DNA from: Polychytrium aggregatum
Taxonomy: Eukaryota; Chytridiomycota; Chytridiomycetes; Polychytriales
Length of the DNA: 64,000 nucleotides
Direction: 5' to 3'
NCBI RefSeq assembly: GCF_025602895.1
Contig: NW_026516231.1
Location: 434,001 to 498,000, forward strand
Made by a program: the position numbers and the translations under genes
Shown: positions 35,090-46,013 of the stretch, one piece after another
Layout: each line of letters opens with the position of its first letter
How positions within the stretch are numbered: the stretch's first letter is position 1
Notes under the pieces: generated by a model
What the model saw: the letters and a program-made list of their open reading frames with translations, nothing else
Told to the model about the DNA's origin: nothing
Database searches by the model: none

Positions 35090-35688
35090 GTGACCCGCTG
35101 GCTTTCAAGGCCGACACCGATCCTCGTTGACGAAACCCCTCGCCAACGGGCCGGCCGGCGGTCATAATACGCCACCTCACCTCCAATGTATGCCGTGCGC
35201 GAATCTTGTGTCGAGTACGGACAGCGTCAGTTGCCTTTCCGATTTGAATACGTGTGCATCCGCCCTTTACACTCCGCTCCCATCCGCTCGTAAAATGCAT
35301 GGATGGCCAGGACTTTTTCTTGTGAGGTAGTGATGCTTGTTGCAAGTGAAATACAATGTGATACAACTCTTCCAGACGATAGTTCCCAGGCGTGTGAGAG
35401 AGATTCCGGCACGGCTCTGTCGTGAGTGCTCTGGATACTCATGGGAATGGATAAGCGCCCCTGTATTCAGCAGCCAGAACAGAGCAGCTGGTGAAGAAAT
35501 GCAGGATCTGAAATCCCAGGGTAGCATTTTGGCTGGGGTGGAAGGGAGTGGTGCGTGGATGAAGCGCCGTATCAGGGCCTGGTGCGGCACCAGCCGTTGG
35601 CGAACCACTCTCGGGGCGAAGGTGGCATGCGATGCGCCCAGATATAGCCTGGGGACTAAGTCGAAGCGAGGCTGTGCTTTGGTTGGGA
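35090..35688. other. Convergent intergenic, cofilin / ABD1
   Basis: About 600 bases between two convergent stop codons, so 3' untranslated sequence of both genes. The minus-strand ORF crossing it has no family features. I see no repeat or RNA gene. Confidence 0.5.
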
Positions 35689-37166
35689 CTACGTAGCGAG
35701 CGAACCCGCAGATCGCTTCACGAAGGCAAACGCAAGGTAGAGATCTGCTCGGTCCCATCACAGCAGATGCATTTGCGAAATTGTCAGCGAGACCATGCCA
35801 TGCATCTGCAGAACGACGACGAAGCGTCCCGGAGCACCTGGATCGAGCTCGGTTGTACATCTGGTCTCACCATGAGACTGCTGTTAACAAGAGTGCGTAC
35901 CTGCAACCCTCCACTCATCCTCGGCCATGGTGCCCTCGGAATTGACGACCTTCATCCTGTCCAAGAGGTGTCGGGGTTCGGACTCTTTGTGCTTTTCTTC
36001 ATAAAAGTTGAGGAATTCTTTGTTGTAAACGAGCTCAAGGCCGTACTCTCTCGCAATCAGCTCGAGAACGTTCATGGGAATCAGGTATTCAGGACAGCTG
36101 TCGATGGCATCCTCCAAATGGAACGTGTACTTGGCCCCAAAGGTGGGAATGCTCTTTTCGCTTTCGTATCGCTGGGCAAACTTGACCGAATAGATGCTGT
36201 TGCCGAAGGCGCCGTCAGGCGTTTCGAACAGTTTCTTCCTGTGCCGATCGAACCAAGGTCAGGATCCGAGCCGCAGCCAGCGACGACAGACGACAATGCA
36301 CCAAGCAAGCCCCGGCTCGCATGAGCGGCTGTAATTGCCAGCCTCCAACTGCCCTGCTTACACCAGCCGGTATGCATTCGGGATCGTGCCGATAAAATGG
36401 CCGCCTTCTCTCAGGCGAGACGAGACATTGCGCATCGCCTGGCGTGCCTGCTTCTCGGTTTCGAACGAGTAGTGCAGCGAGAACTGGCAGCTGACGAGAT
36501 CGAAAGGACCCAGGTCGCTGTCCTTGGCAAACAACTCGTCCTGGCGAGAGACGAATGGGATGGCCACAGTTAGTCCTGTCCGTGGTTTCGAGAGCCCAGC
36601 GACAGCGACAGCGAAACAGTCTCGGCTCGCATCATGCACGTCGCTAACCTTGAACGCATCCTTGACGATAAACCGATAGCGGAACTGAGGCGGGCTTTCC
36701 GCGCAGCGCTGCTGGGCATGCTGGATCGAGACATCTGCGATATCTACACAACCAACAGAAGGCACGATATGTCACCGGTGTCGCTCGCAGGACGGGCAAC
36801 AGCCACACGCCTTCCCGACAGCGAGGAGCCCGATCGCCGACGTTCTTTACCTACGCCGACCAGGGAGGCAATTCGGCTTTTATCCCATTTCTGCAGATCG
36901 CCGCCTTTGCCGCAGCAAAAATCCAGCACATTGTCGCCGGGCTTGCAGTAGGTGCGGATCAAGCAAGACTTGACCCAGTTGTTGAAGTTTTTGAGGTGGA
37001 AGATGGGCGACCGCTGCCGCTGAAAGCGGTTGACCTGTGGCCGGGCGTTGTAGTGGCCCGCCACAACTCTGGCGTTGCCATCGCCCGGAAATGACATTTT
37101 CGGAAGCTTATGGACGGGGCTGGTTCGGCCCAGAAACGAAGAGGCTGAGCGCTGGGTTGATGCCAC
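35689..37166 (-). CDS. ABD1: mRNA cap guanine-N7 methyltransferase
   Basis: Methylates the guanine of the nuclear mRNA cap using SAM. About five exons. The first exon reads [20 protein letters not shown], then [20 protein letters not shown] and the SAM motif [15 protein letters not shown]. The second contains [15 protein letters not shown] and [11 protein letters not shown], then [38 protein letters not shown] and [15 protein letters not shown]. Further exons read [35 protein letters not shown] and [21 protein letters not shown]. The end is [17 protein letters not shown] with TAG at 35689-35691; I placed this last exon from the in-phase CAG acceptor and its match to the usual LY.VFAF ending. 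The start may be 37166 or the in-frame ATG at 37097 ([12 protein letters not shown]). Divergent from the C2 gene. Confidence 0.9.
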
Positions 37167-37608
37167 CAGAACACAGATTTGCTCGACTCGTTCACACTAT
37201 GCTTCCCTGAACAGCTCGCTCGCCCGTGCTCGCGCTGTCACGCCCTGGTGTGCTGGATCGGCACCCTGATCGCTCTGTGTCGGCCTAATGCCGATATCTC
37301 TCAGCCAGAAACAGGATGTCGCTGGTGAGGAAGGGCAGATGGGAAGAGAGAGCGCAAACGCATTTGGGCGTGGCGAGACCGAGCCGCGAGACGGCGAGGA
37401 GCGGGCGAGGAGCGGGCGAGGCGTGCCAGCCACAGCGCGGCCGCCTGTATCCGCCCTGGATTGTCTGTCCATCCCATCCCATCCATCCGACCGATCCCAC
37501 CCATTCGGCTTGTCTCGCTTCATCGTCGCATCCATCGCATCCATCGCATCACACCACATTTCATTACGTCGCATCGCATCGCATCTCGCCAGACCCGCTA
37601 CCCCAGCC
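37167..37608. other. Divergent promoter region, ABD1 / C2 gene
   Basis: About 440 bases between divergent starts. Contains CATCC/ATCGC pentamer-like repeats at about 37465-37585, immediately upstream of the C2 gene ATG, and GC-rich sequence near 37370-37440. No gene seen. Confidence 0.5.
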
Positions 37609-38742
37609 ATGCCCACCGGAATCCTCAAGGTCACCGTCGGCAAGTACATTGCCTGCGGCACTCGCACGATCCGGCTGGATGCCATCGACAAGCATCCAAA
37701 CAGCCGGTTCCATCGGCCACAGCAGAGGCAGCAGCAACCAGGCCAGCCCGGGAGGAAATGTCGAGTGCATCTTGTCCGCAGCGCATGCAGCTGACTCGCT
37801 TGGTGCCGTCTGCGTCGTGCTTTGATGGCTGCTTCTGCTGCTTCCTCCTTGATTGCCACTCCAGTCGAAGCCAAGAAGCTCAAGGGCGAGGACTTTCTCG
37901 GCAAGAACGACAACTTTGTCGTCCTGGTGGGTGGCATCTGCCTGTCCTCCCGGGCGCACTCTGGCCGGCTCTAGTTGTACTATTGGGCATCCCGAGGACG
38001 AGCTGCGACGACGGGGAAGGGAGTCGCCGAGGCTGGCCCGGCCGTCATTGCGTGCTTGTGCGGATATCACCCCGTTTTATGACACCGTCTCCTCGCATCC
38101 ATGCTGCTGCTTGCAGTACGTCAACCCAGCACAAAAGTTCCAGACCTCGGTCAAGTACAACACCGGCGCCCAGGCCACCTGGAACGAGCACTTCAACATG
38201 TAGGTTTCGGCCGCAGCGCTGCAGTCCACTCCAACCTGTGCCGGATTGGATTGCTGCTGTCGCCCAAGCCGCATTCATGCGGAAGCGAGCGTCGTTCCGG
38301 CACCCTTCCTCACCAGCCGCGTTTTCGGCGACTGCAATCCCCATCGCCGCTGCTGTTGGCACACTAGCCCCGTGAATGGCGAGGAGGAGCTCCACATCTA
38401 TGTCATGGACAAGGACACCTTCAAGGATGATGAGGTTGGCAAAGCCAAGTACAACCTGAAGGAGATCGCCTCGACCACCCAAGGCAGTAAGTATCCATGA
38501 CTGGTGCATCCACCGACTTGCGATGACAGGGCTCTGCGCGCTGATGCGACATTTGAAGCCGTGCATCAATAGCGCCGTCGAGTTGTCCTCGTCGTGCTGA
38601 CCTCGTCGTGCTGACTGTCTGACTCCCGTGTGCTTGTCAATCCGCTGCCGCCGTTGAAGTTGATCTCTGGATCAAGCTCCCCGCCTTCTTGTTCATGTCC
38701 GATGGCGAGGTCCGCCTCCGACTTCAGTTCCTCAAGCAGTGA
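37609..38742 (+). CDS. Small single C2-domain protein
   Basis: Five exons (37609-37639, 37865-37926, 38117-38199, 38368-38486, 38660-38742) total 378 bases and encode 125 residues: essentially one C2 domain and nothing else. The order is MPTGILKVTV, VEAKKLKGEDFLGKNDNFVV, YVNPAQKFQTSVKYNTGAQA, TWNEHFNI, GEEELHIYVMDKDTFKDDEV, GKAKYNLKEIAS and DLWIKLPAFLFMSDGEVRLR with LQFLKQ at the end. One acidic loop (VMDKDTFKDDE) is retained. The first loop reads FLGKNDNF, with DN where DPY is usual, so calcium binding may be partial. Likely a membrane- or lipid-binding adaptor (inference). The first intron uses a GC donor (GCAAGT) at 37640. The gene converges on RPN10. Confidence 0.85.
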
Positions 38743-39118
38743 ACCCTTCTCGCTTAGTTCCCAGTCGCCCACGCCAGAAGGAGCTGACGGCGCAGCAGGC
38801 GATTGAGCACTTTCCCGAACCTGGCACTCACCCAGGGGTCTCAAGTGGCTTGCTTCATTGTCAAATATATCCACGCTGTGCTTTCAATTGCCTTCGGGCG
38901 TGCGCATCCAGCCATGGTGACCGAGGAGAAGAGAAGCAAGCAAGCAAGCGAGCAATGCACCAGACACCGCCCTTTCGCTCTGTTCGAATGAAAATAGAGA
39001 GATATATTGCTATGATGCGGAGCAGATGGCTCAACGGCGTCGCTGGCTTGATACTCAGCAAGAGGGCTCCAGAGCCGCGGAGTGCCCGTCATCCCCCCCG
39101 CGGCCGTCCGCCTGCGTC
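38743..39118. other. Convergent intergenic, C2 gene / RPN10
   Basis: About 375 bases between convergent stop codons. It includes an (AAGC)-rich run near 38935-38955. No coding potential that I can support. Confidence 0.5.
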
Positions 39119-41620
39119 TCACTTCTTCTCTTTCGACTCATCCTTCTCGTCCGGCTTCTTGTCTTTGTTCATGGACTGCAAGGCGTTTTGGATTCTGGGA
39201 TCGCTCGTGTTAACACCGGGGAGATTGCCCAGGACAGAGCTGAGGTAGTTGGGGTCGTTGAGGGCGGGTTGAGGCTGCGAGCACGGCGTTGGATCCGATT
39301 CGGTCAGTAAGCAGAGAGGACAATGGTCCTGCTCTGGTATCCCCGGGCGAAAGACCACGAGCCAACAAACCCTGCGAAGCGCCCATCCGCGCTCTATCGG
39401 ACTCGATTTGAGAGATGCGCGAGGAAGATACGATCGACCACTGCAAGGCAAATTGAATGCCCAGCAGGCCGGACAGAGTACGCGGCGCTCGCTCTTACCT
39501 GTTCACCCTCGCCCATGGACAGAGCAATGGCTCGCTGGATCTGCTCGTCTTCGGTTAGCTCAGTCATCTCGACATCTCCCTCCTGCAGGACGCCAGTAAA
39601 GCCCAGAGGGAAGATGTTAGATCTGAACGAAGAAGCGCAATGGATTGCACAGATGCGCCATTCACTTGCTGAGAGGCCGTGCAGACTGCATCGTCTTACA
39701 TGGGTCGCTGGGGTTTGCGCTTCGCCGCCCATCGACAGAGCCAGGGCCTGGGCAAGGAGGTCATCTTCTACCGAGGCTTGACCCTGATCGACAGCCATGG
39801 CGGACGACTCGCCCTCGGCCTCTCCAGGGGTATCTCGAGTGGCCTTTTCCTGTCGCGCACGCTCTTCCTCCATCGAGATTCGGAGCGCCTGTGGATCATA
39901 ATCCGGAGATAGAAAGCAATGAGAGTCGCTTCTCCGATAGTTGGCCTGCCTGTAGTCTGGGGGTGCAGTCGGCCGCGAGCGCATATCGGCGGAAACATTA
40001 CCAGGGCGAGTTCAGGGTCCAGGTTCGGATCGACACCAAACTCAAATCCACTGCCACCAGAAAAGGCGGGCGGAGCGCCGTCCTCGCCCGCGATGATCGG
40101 CGACGATAGCAGAATGTCGCTCAGGATATGGGGTCCGGGAGGGATGGTCACCAAATGGCTGCCGATCGACGGACACATGCAGGACGATGCGGGACGATGC
40201 GGCGGGATGCAAAGTCAGGTGTGAGTGAGAATCCGGGCCGTATGACAGCAGTGCCACAACAACGCCGAGGCTGTGAACCGCAATCGCCACCAAATGAAGA
40301 GCACTCAACACATATCGATAAAACACAGCTCGTTGGTGCTTTGTGTAGTTGCCGAAACGAACCTGTTGTCGCTGCTGTTGATGGCCTGGATGAAAGCGTC
40401 CAGCTTGGCAGTGTTTTCGGCCTCCTCTCCAAAGTTGATGACATCGACTGCGACGTTGTTCTTCTTTAGCTTCTTGCCCAGCTTGACCAGAGAGGCCTCA
40501 TCTTCAGTAACTGGGCTTCCCACAAACACGATGATTCTCTGGCGTTGATTTTTGTTCTGGCGATGCTTCAAGGCGAGCTGCGAGGCATATTGAGGCGTCA
40601 GGAAAGCAGCAATCGAAGGAGAATGTGGCACGATGCGACGAAGAACATGGCGATGTAAGGCGAGAGGATGACGTTGGGGGGCCACCCGGGTATTGACTCC
40701 AGAGGCAGTCGACAAGGTTCCAATATCTCCCTCAATACGGAGCGCAAACGGTCCGATTCTATACCTGTGCAATCTGGATTCCGGTACTGATATTGGGGCT
40801 ACCAGAGAGCTTGATTTGGTGCAAGGCCGTCAGGATCTTGCCAATGTCGGATGTCAATGTCACGAGAACCTCAGGACTGACGGATGGTTGAGGAGACAGT
40901 CAGCGGCAAGCTACGGAATCGAACCGATCGGATAATAATGGGGGCAGATCCGCAGCGTGCCTCGGTCGTAGACCACTTGCGGCTGCCTCAGTCGACTAGC
41001 TCTCTGGTACATGCATCCCGCCGTCGCTGTCGCTCAGCACATGTCGGCGCCGCCGAGAAGCCCACGGCGTTGATGGCCTGGAGTGCGACAGGCCCTGAGT
41101 CGCCCCGCACAACATCGGAGGTGCCCTATCGATGGATGCTCTGCGAACCTCTTGCCCGACATCGTCATCAAGGCGACTGTGTTTTCGGGGTTTGATTGAG
41201 TCTTGGCGTTGAAGAGCAGCGTTGCAGCGTCATTCTGCGCCTCGATGCGCGTGGGTGTGTAGTCTCCATTTCTCATCCACTCGGAGTTGTCCAAACTGAC
41301 GAGGCAGTGACAATCATTGCCGAGGCAAGCAGGACCAGCAAGACGGGCAAGGCGCACGTCGGATATGGATACGGGATCAGAGAGGACAAGGGTCAGCAAA
41401 GGCAGCATGCTCTCGATGCCGCTGACGAGCGGCGATCTGGATTGGCCGCTCCTGCCTGGAGCTCAAGCATCCGAGCCGGCTGACGAGGCAGGCGCAAATA
41501 CAGGAGACATTGCACTCATCTGCGCAATCAGACGTTTCTCGGGATGCTGGATTGTAGCGTGCTGTTGGCGGCCGAGATGCGCAATATCGCCTACACTAGA
41601 ACGGTTGCTTCCAGGACCAT
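39119..41620 (-). CDS. RPN10: 26S proteasome ubiquitin receptor Rpn10 (S5a)
   Basis: Ubiquitin receptor of the 19S regulatory particle. The first exon is 26 nt (41620-41595) and joins in frame to an exon starting at 41295, giving [20 protein letters not shown], which aligns residue for residue with the Rpn10 start. The VWA domain continues with [20 protein letters not shown], then [60 protein letters not shown] and [20 protein letters not shown]. Three ubiquitin-interacting motifs follow: [32 protein letters not shown] and [15 protein letters not shown]. The C-terminus has [20 protein letters not shown] and a Lys/Asp-rich tail, with TGA at 39119-39121. Many exons (nine or so). Animal proteins have two or three UIMs and budding yeast one. 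Divergent from RPS23. Confidence 0.94.
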
Positions 41621-42027
41621 GGCGGGCTCGTCTCAGGCTCGATCGGGCTGCTCGCAGGCTGTGGGGTGTTGAATGAGGGGATGGAGAATGCGTTGCTTTG
41701 GCAGGGCACCGTCTGGGCACAGGAGAGCGGACTGGTGGGTAACTCGGCTGGCGAAGCAAGGCGGATCAAGAACGAGAAGAACCCGGGCGGCCTCGCATTG
41801 GGCGGACGTGCCTGGGCTCCCTGGTCGGCGGGCGCCAATCGTGCACGTGAGGCGACCCTGGCCGTGGCGATCCGCCCCGGTTCGACACACGTGTGCGATT
41901 ATGTAATGTGTGTCGGTGTCGGTTCTGTGTCGGGCCGGAGCCGAGAGGGGCCTGGTTTTGACGGAGCGGCAGCGGCATTGCCTTTCGATCCTCCTTTTTT
42001 CTCTTAATTCCATTTTGAATAGGCAAT
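41621..42027. promoter_or_regulatory. Divergent promoter shared by RPN10 and RPS23
   Basis: Only 407 bases separate the two start codons. On the RPS23 side, a pyrimidine-rich tract (CCTCCTTTTTTCTCTTAATT) at about 41990-42009 lies just upstream of the ATG, as in many ribosomal-protein leaders. I do not see the yeast proteasome element GGTGGCAAA. Confidence 0.5.
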
Positions 42028-43361
42028 ATGGGCAAGTACGTATCGCGACCGAGCAGGGCCGGATCGGGCCGGATGCATGCATCCATCCGCCCATCCGTGC
42101 ATCCATCCATCCATCCGTCCACCTGCACATCGCTGCGGTTGTCTGGACCTCGCTGGCTGCGGATGGTCTGGGAATGCCGAAGCCGCTTGGACTGAGAGGG
42201 GGGGGACGACGGTCTGGCGGAGCAGCAACAATCAACCACGAAGGCCGGGTACGTGATGGCAAGTTCGACGACAAGCAGCGGTTGAAGCGGCAATGCCAAA
42301 TCCAGAGCCGCCGGATCTGCTGGAGTGCCGAAGCGCTTTGATGGGACGGGCCAGGCCAGATTGTATCAACCGATGCCAACACAACTGGCCACAGCATACG
42401 GGATGGCGTTTGCGGCATCAACTCCGAGGCTGCAACTATCTGTCAGTCGCCACCGATACCAGTGTCGGTGGCAACTGGCATCGCAGCAGCAGCAGAGAGA
42501 CCTGGAGTCATCACAGCTCAAGAGTCATCAACTCAGGAGCACGGCGATACGATGGGATGGGATGGATGGGATAGGATGGGCGTGATCACGAGGGCAGCAG
42601 GCACTCCCGTATGCGGCAGATCCAGACACCAGACCCAGTCCGCCACTCTCGATCCGCATGCCCGCTGGGCCTGGAGCACATGATTAAATGCTGTTATTGG
42701 TTTGGATTGCAGGAGCAAGCCTAGAGGACACAACGCCGCGCGCAAGATGCGCACCCACCGCCGCACTGAGCGCTGGGCCGACAAGGTCTACAAGAAGACC
42801 TGCCTCGGCACGATTTACAAGTCCCCCTTCGGTGCTTCCTCCCACGCCAAGGGTATTGCCATCGAGAAGATGTATGTACAGCCCACTGTGCTGGCAACGC
42901 AGCGCTCTCGCTCGCCGTATTGCTACGAACGAGGACGCTCGAGACTGATGCGATGTTTCTCCCCCTCAGTGGTATCGAGTCCAAGCAGCCCAACTCTGCC
43001 ATTCGTAAGGCCATCCGTGCTCAGCTCATCAAGAACGGCAAGAAGATCACTGCTTTCGTTCCCATGGACGGTTGCCTGAACTTCATTGACGAAAACGTAA
43101 GCCTGTGCAGATAGCATCGATATGGAGGCGATGCTTCCGGCGCCGACGTGGCCCTGTTGGGATCGGGATCCCCGCCTGCGTAGTTGTCTCTTAACACCTC
43201 CCCGACATCGACACCAACAGGACGAAGTCCTTATCGCCGGTTTCGGTCGCAGTGGCAAGGCCGTCGGTGATATTCCCGGCTGTCGCTTCAAGGTCGTCAA
43301 GGTCTCTGGTGTCTCCCTCCTCGCCCTCTTCAAGGAGAAGAAGGAGAAGCCCCGTTCGTAA
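42028..43361 (+). CDS. RPS23: 40S ribosomal protein S23 (uS12)
   Basis: Decoding-centre protein of the small ribosomal subunit. Four exons: 42028-42035 (8 nt), 42713-42871, 42970-43096 and 43221-43361, total 435 bases, 144 residues (yeast 145). It begins [20 protein letters not shown] and continues [54 protein letters not shown] (with the universally conserved KQPNSA loop whose proline is hydroxylated in yeast and animals), [40 protein letters not shown] and [21 protein letters not shown] replaces the usual VPNDG, and one residue is missing near SPFG compared with yeast. Intron 1 (42036-42712) is long and full of CATCC-type simple repeats. Confidence 0.96.
42070..42125. repeat. (CATC/CATCC)n simple repeat, RPS23 intron 1
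   Basis: CATCCATCCGCCCATCCGTG-type repeats soon after the first RPS23 donor site. An inverted version (GATGGGATGG) follows at about 42550-42582 in the same intron, so the two could pair in the pre-mRNA. Confidence 0.75.
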
Positions 43362-43794
43362 GCATCTAGCCCCCTCGGATGTGCTACCAACAGCAGCGGC
43401 GACAGACAGAGCCTTCTCTCTGTTGTCCTTGTCAATACACGCATAAAAACAACTGTGCGCCTCTCAGTTTAGCCTCTGTCCATTTGCGCCGTGCGTGTGG
43501 CAATACTGTTGCCTCTGAAGGATATCGTGGTGCCACTGTCGAGGTCTCCCGCAACATGGGCGGCCAAAGAACATTGAGCCGTGGAGCAACTCCTTCGCGC
43601 CGTCGCTCGGCTCCGTGGGAACATCGGCCTTCCGCCATCAGCACCCACGGCCGCCACTGCCGTCGTCGCCGATCACGGCCGGCCTTGCTTTGGATCCCAG
43701 TAGCGTCGTCGTCTTCGCGCCTTCCCGCCATTGTGCCCTTGGTCGATTGCCAATCCCATCTGTTGCCAATTGCAGAGCAGCCCAGCGCCATGTC
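43362..43794. other. Intergenic, RPS23 to HPt-like gene
   Basis: About 430 bases between co-oriented genes. It contains GCATAAAAAC near 43441 but no clear AATAAA. Open frames here are Arg/Ser-rich and unsupported. Confidence 0.4.
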
Positions 43795-45079
43795 ATGGAA
43801 TACGACCACACAGACAGCGGATCAGGACGGAGTCCGTCTCTACCCAAACCGGAAGAGACACTGTCAACGGGCTCCGACGCTGCAAATCTGGGTGTGTTCG
43901 TCGCTGCTTTGACAGTGATCGTGCCCGGCCGTTCTCGTCTTGATCCTCTTGGACGAAACAGCTATCCCCTTGTCATCCGCAACCCGCCGTATATCCGCTT
44001 GATTGAGAACGACGAGCAGACGGCGATGGTCATAAGCAAGCGATCTCGCCCGAGTTGGACTCTGTCCCCGGAAGCATCGCGACTCGCTGCAAAGGTAAGA
44101 CTGGAAATCCTGACTCCTGAATCTGTTGCGTTGTCGCCATTTCTGTCGCCACAGACATCAATAGGGGCGATGTAGTAGTGGTTGTGTGCGAGCAACCCGT
44201 GCGAGCAATTCGTGCGGTCCCGAAACCTTTTGCCAATCGGTGAGAGTTTTTCCGGGGCACTCATCGCCCACAATCCCCTGGGAATCCGCCCATAAAACCT
44301 CGTCGGGCAGCGTGAACCTGCACAACCAGTGCCACAGGCTCGCTTGACATCAGCAACAGCCCCCAGGTCAAATGCATGTCGATCAAGCGCACTGGAAACA
44401 AATCCTGCATCTCGATGGGCATGATCCTGCAAGGCCCTTTGCGATAGAAATGGCGAGGCTGTACTCGTCCAACGCCCGCGAGTCGCTGGCATATATAGAG
44501 GAGTTGCTGTAAGTTGAAATTCTCCCCAGCGATGCAGATGTGCTGCGGTCGAGAGCTGCTGTTCCTGCGCTGCCGATGGTGTCGCCACATGAGCGAGAGT
44601 CGGCAACCGAGAGGGCCTGGATGCCCTGGATGACCTGGATGACTTGGATGACCCGGATGACTTGGATGGTGCGATGACGCGGCTTTCTCACCGTAATGCT
44701 CTGTCCGCGGCCGCACGGGGCGGGCAAACGGGCGGGCTCTGGTTGCTGTTGAACCAAAATAAGTACCAAGCAGGAGCCAGGATTCCTGATTCTCTTAAAG
44801 CGAGAGGCTTCCAAGCTCAAGGTTGCTGCCGCGACGCTTGGCTTCACCCGGATGAAGGGCCTCTGCTTCATTCTGGAGCAGTACAGCGATCTCAAGGATC
44901 CCGACAATACCTTTGTCGTGTCTATCGAGACCACCGAGGCCGTCCGGCGATCACGGCTCACGGTCTTGGAGGTAGTCTGCGAGTTTCGCCGGACACAGGA
45001 GTTTCTCCAAACTGCCCTTGCGATCGAGCTGGAGCCGTACGGGTCTCTGTCCGGACCCCTCGACTCGCGATCAGAATAA
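43795..45079 (+). CDS. HPt-domain phosphotransfer-like protein lacking the histidine
   Basis: Ypd1-like four-helix HPt fold. The firm part is two exons, 44372-44508 and 44764-45079 (453 bases, 150 residues). Helix A is VDQAHWKQILHLDG, then FAIEMARLYSSNARESLAYI with EELL. After an in-phase intron come EPGFLILLKREASKLKVAAA and TLGFTRMKGLCFILEQYSDL, and a last helix LEVVCEFRRTQEFLQTAL. The active site of HPt domains reads H-x-L-K-G-S/A-A; here it is SKLKVAAATLG, with Ser (TCC) at the phospho-histidine position and Val for the glycine. A phospho-relay role is therefore doubtful; a decoy or inhibitor like plant AHP6 is inference. A further exon, 43795-43891 (MEYDHTDSGSGRSPSLPK...), joins in frame at the acceptor 44365-44366 and is a plausible but unproven N-terminus. 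The acceptor before 44764 is AAG with a weak pyrimidine tract. Confidence 0.65.
44616..44669. repeat. 9-bp tandem repeat (CCTGGATGA), six copies
   Basis: Six imperfect CCTGGATGA/CTTGGATGA units inside the last intron of the HPt-like gene. On the plus strand they read Leu-Asp-Asp in frame, but they lie outside the exons I infer. Confidence 0.8.
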
Positions 45080-46013
45080 ATTCAATTGTCATATCTGCGC
45101 GATTCTCTCTGCTGCCTGCTCCGAGCAGCACACACTCGCCGCTACCACCGGCAACCTAATCCATTCTGGCGTGTGTGGATCCAGTTCAAAAGCAAAATCG
45201 GTCTCAAGGTCCAAGATGCTGTTGCAGCAAGTAGCTCTCAACAACAACCATTCAGGTTGATTGCCGAGATACAGTTCCACCAGCAAGCCACTCTCTCCCT
45301 GCACCCAGCTGCGTTCGTTCCGCCCATCTCTCCAAAGGCAGGCCGCATCAACAATTGCTCTGCTCGACCGCAAACGATGCCGGGTTGTGAAAGCAGCCAA
45401 AGCAGCGGGATATTTCAGCGACTCGCTGGTGAGGACAATGGATTGGAGAGCGCCACTGCAGACGCAATAGAAAAACACAGCAAATTGCCTGCCTCGGATC
45501 TTCTTTGGTTGCTCCCTTTGATTGGGGTCATCCTCCAGACCCCAGCTCACTGCTATTGCGTCGACTCTGTCCATCGCATCGACTCGGCTCGCCGTACCAG
45601 GCCAGCAGAACAGAGTGTCGGTCTGTCGATCCGTTTACTTGCCCTTCATGCTTGCACTGCTTGCAGGAATGCTGCTCGCAGCAACACCACTGCCGGGGCG
45701 ATGCGGCTGCACTCCGAGGTGCATCCGAGTATGCATCATGGTCTGTTGGATCACGATCCCACCACGAGCTGCGCCATATCGCCACGCTGGTTCCAGCCAG
45801 CAGATCGCCCTTCAGGCCAGGCCAGGCCACGTGATCCCATAATTTACCTTATATGGCTTGATTTGTTGGATCCGGAGCAATGACAAATCGCCTCGCCGCT
45901 GAGTATATGAGGCCAACCCAGCCGCTTCACACTCGCACCCCCGGGACCGCTCTCCTCGTCGCTGCCAATCCCATCCCCTCCCACCGATTCTCGAGGAGCC
46001 GCATCCAGCCAGC
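45080..46013. other. Upstream region of RNR1
   Basis: About 930 bases between co-oriented genes. TTATATGG at 45849-45856 (TATA-like) and a CT-rich leader after 45950 precede the RNR1 ATG. I searched for MluI cell-cycle boxes (ACGCGT) and found none. I see no gene. Confidence 0.45.

Noticed and set aside
40905-40935. Second T-loop-like string (GGTTCGATTCC, minus strand)
   Set aside because: Only three T-stem pairs form and it lies within an RPN10 intron with no cloverleaf partner sequences.
43432-44606. Minus-strand frames antisense to the HPt-like gene
   Set aside because: Compositionally biased and overlapping the exons with clear HPt helices; no family match.
44616-44669. Leu-Asp-Asp repeat as coding part of the HPt protein
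   Set aside because: Using it would require a frame that does not join the conserved helices; the GTAAGT donor at 44509 places it in the intron.
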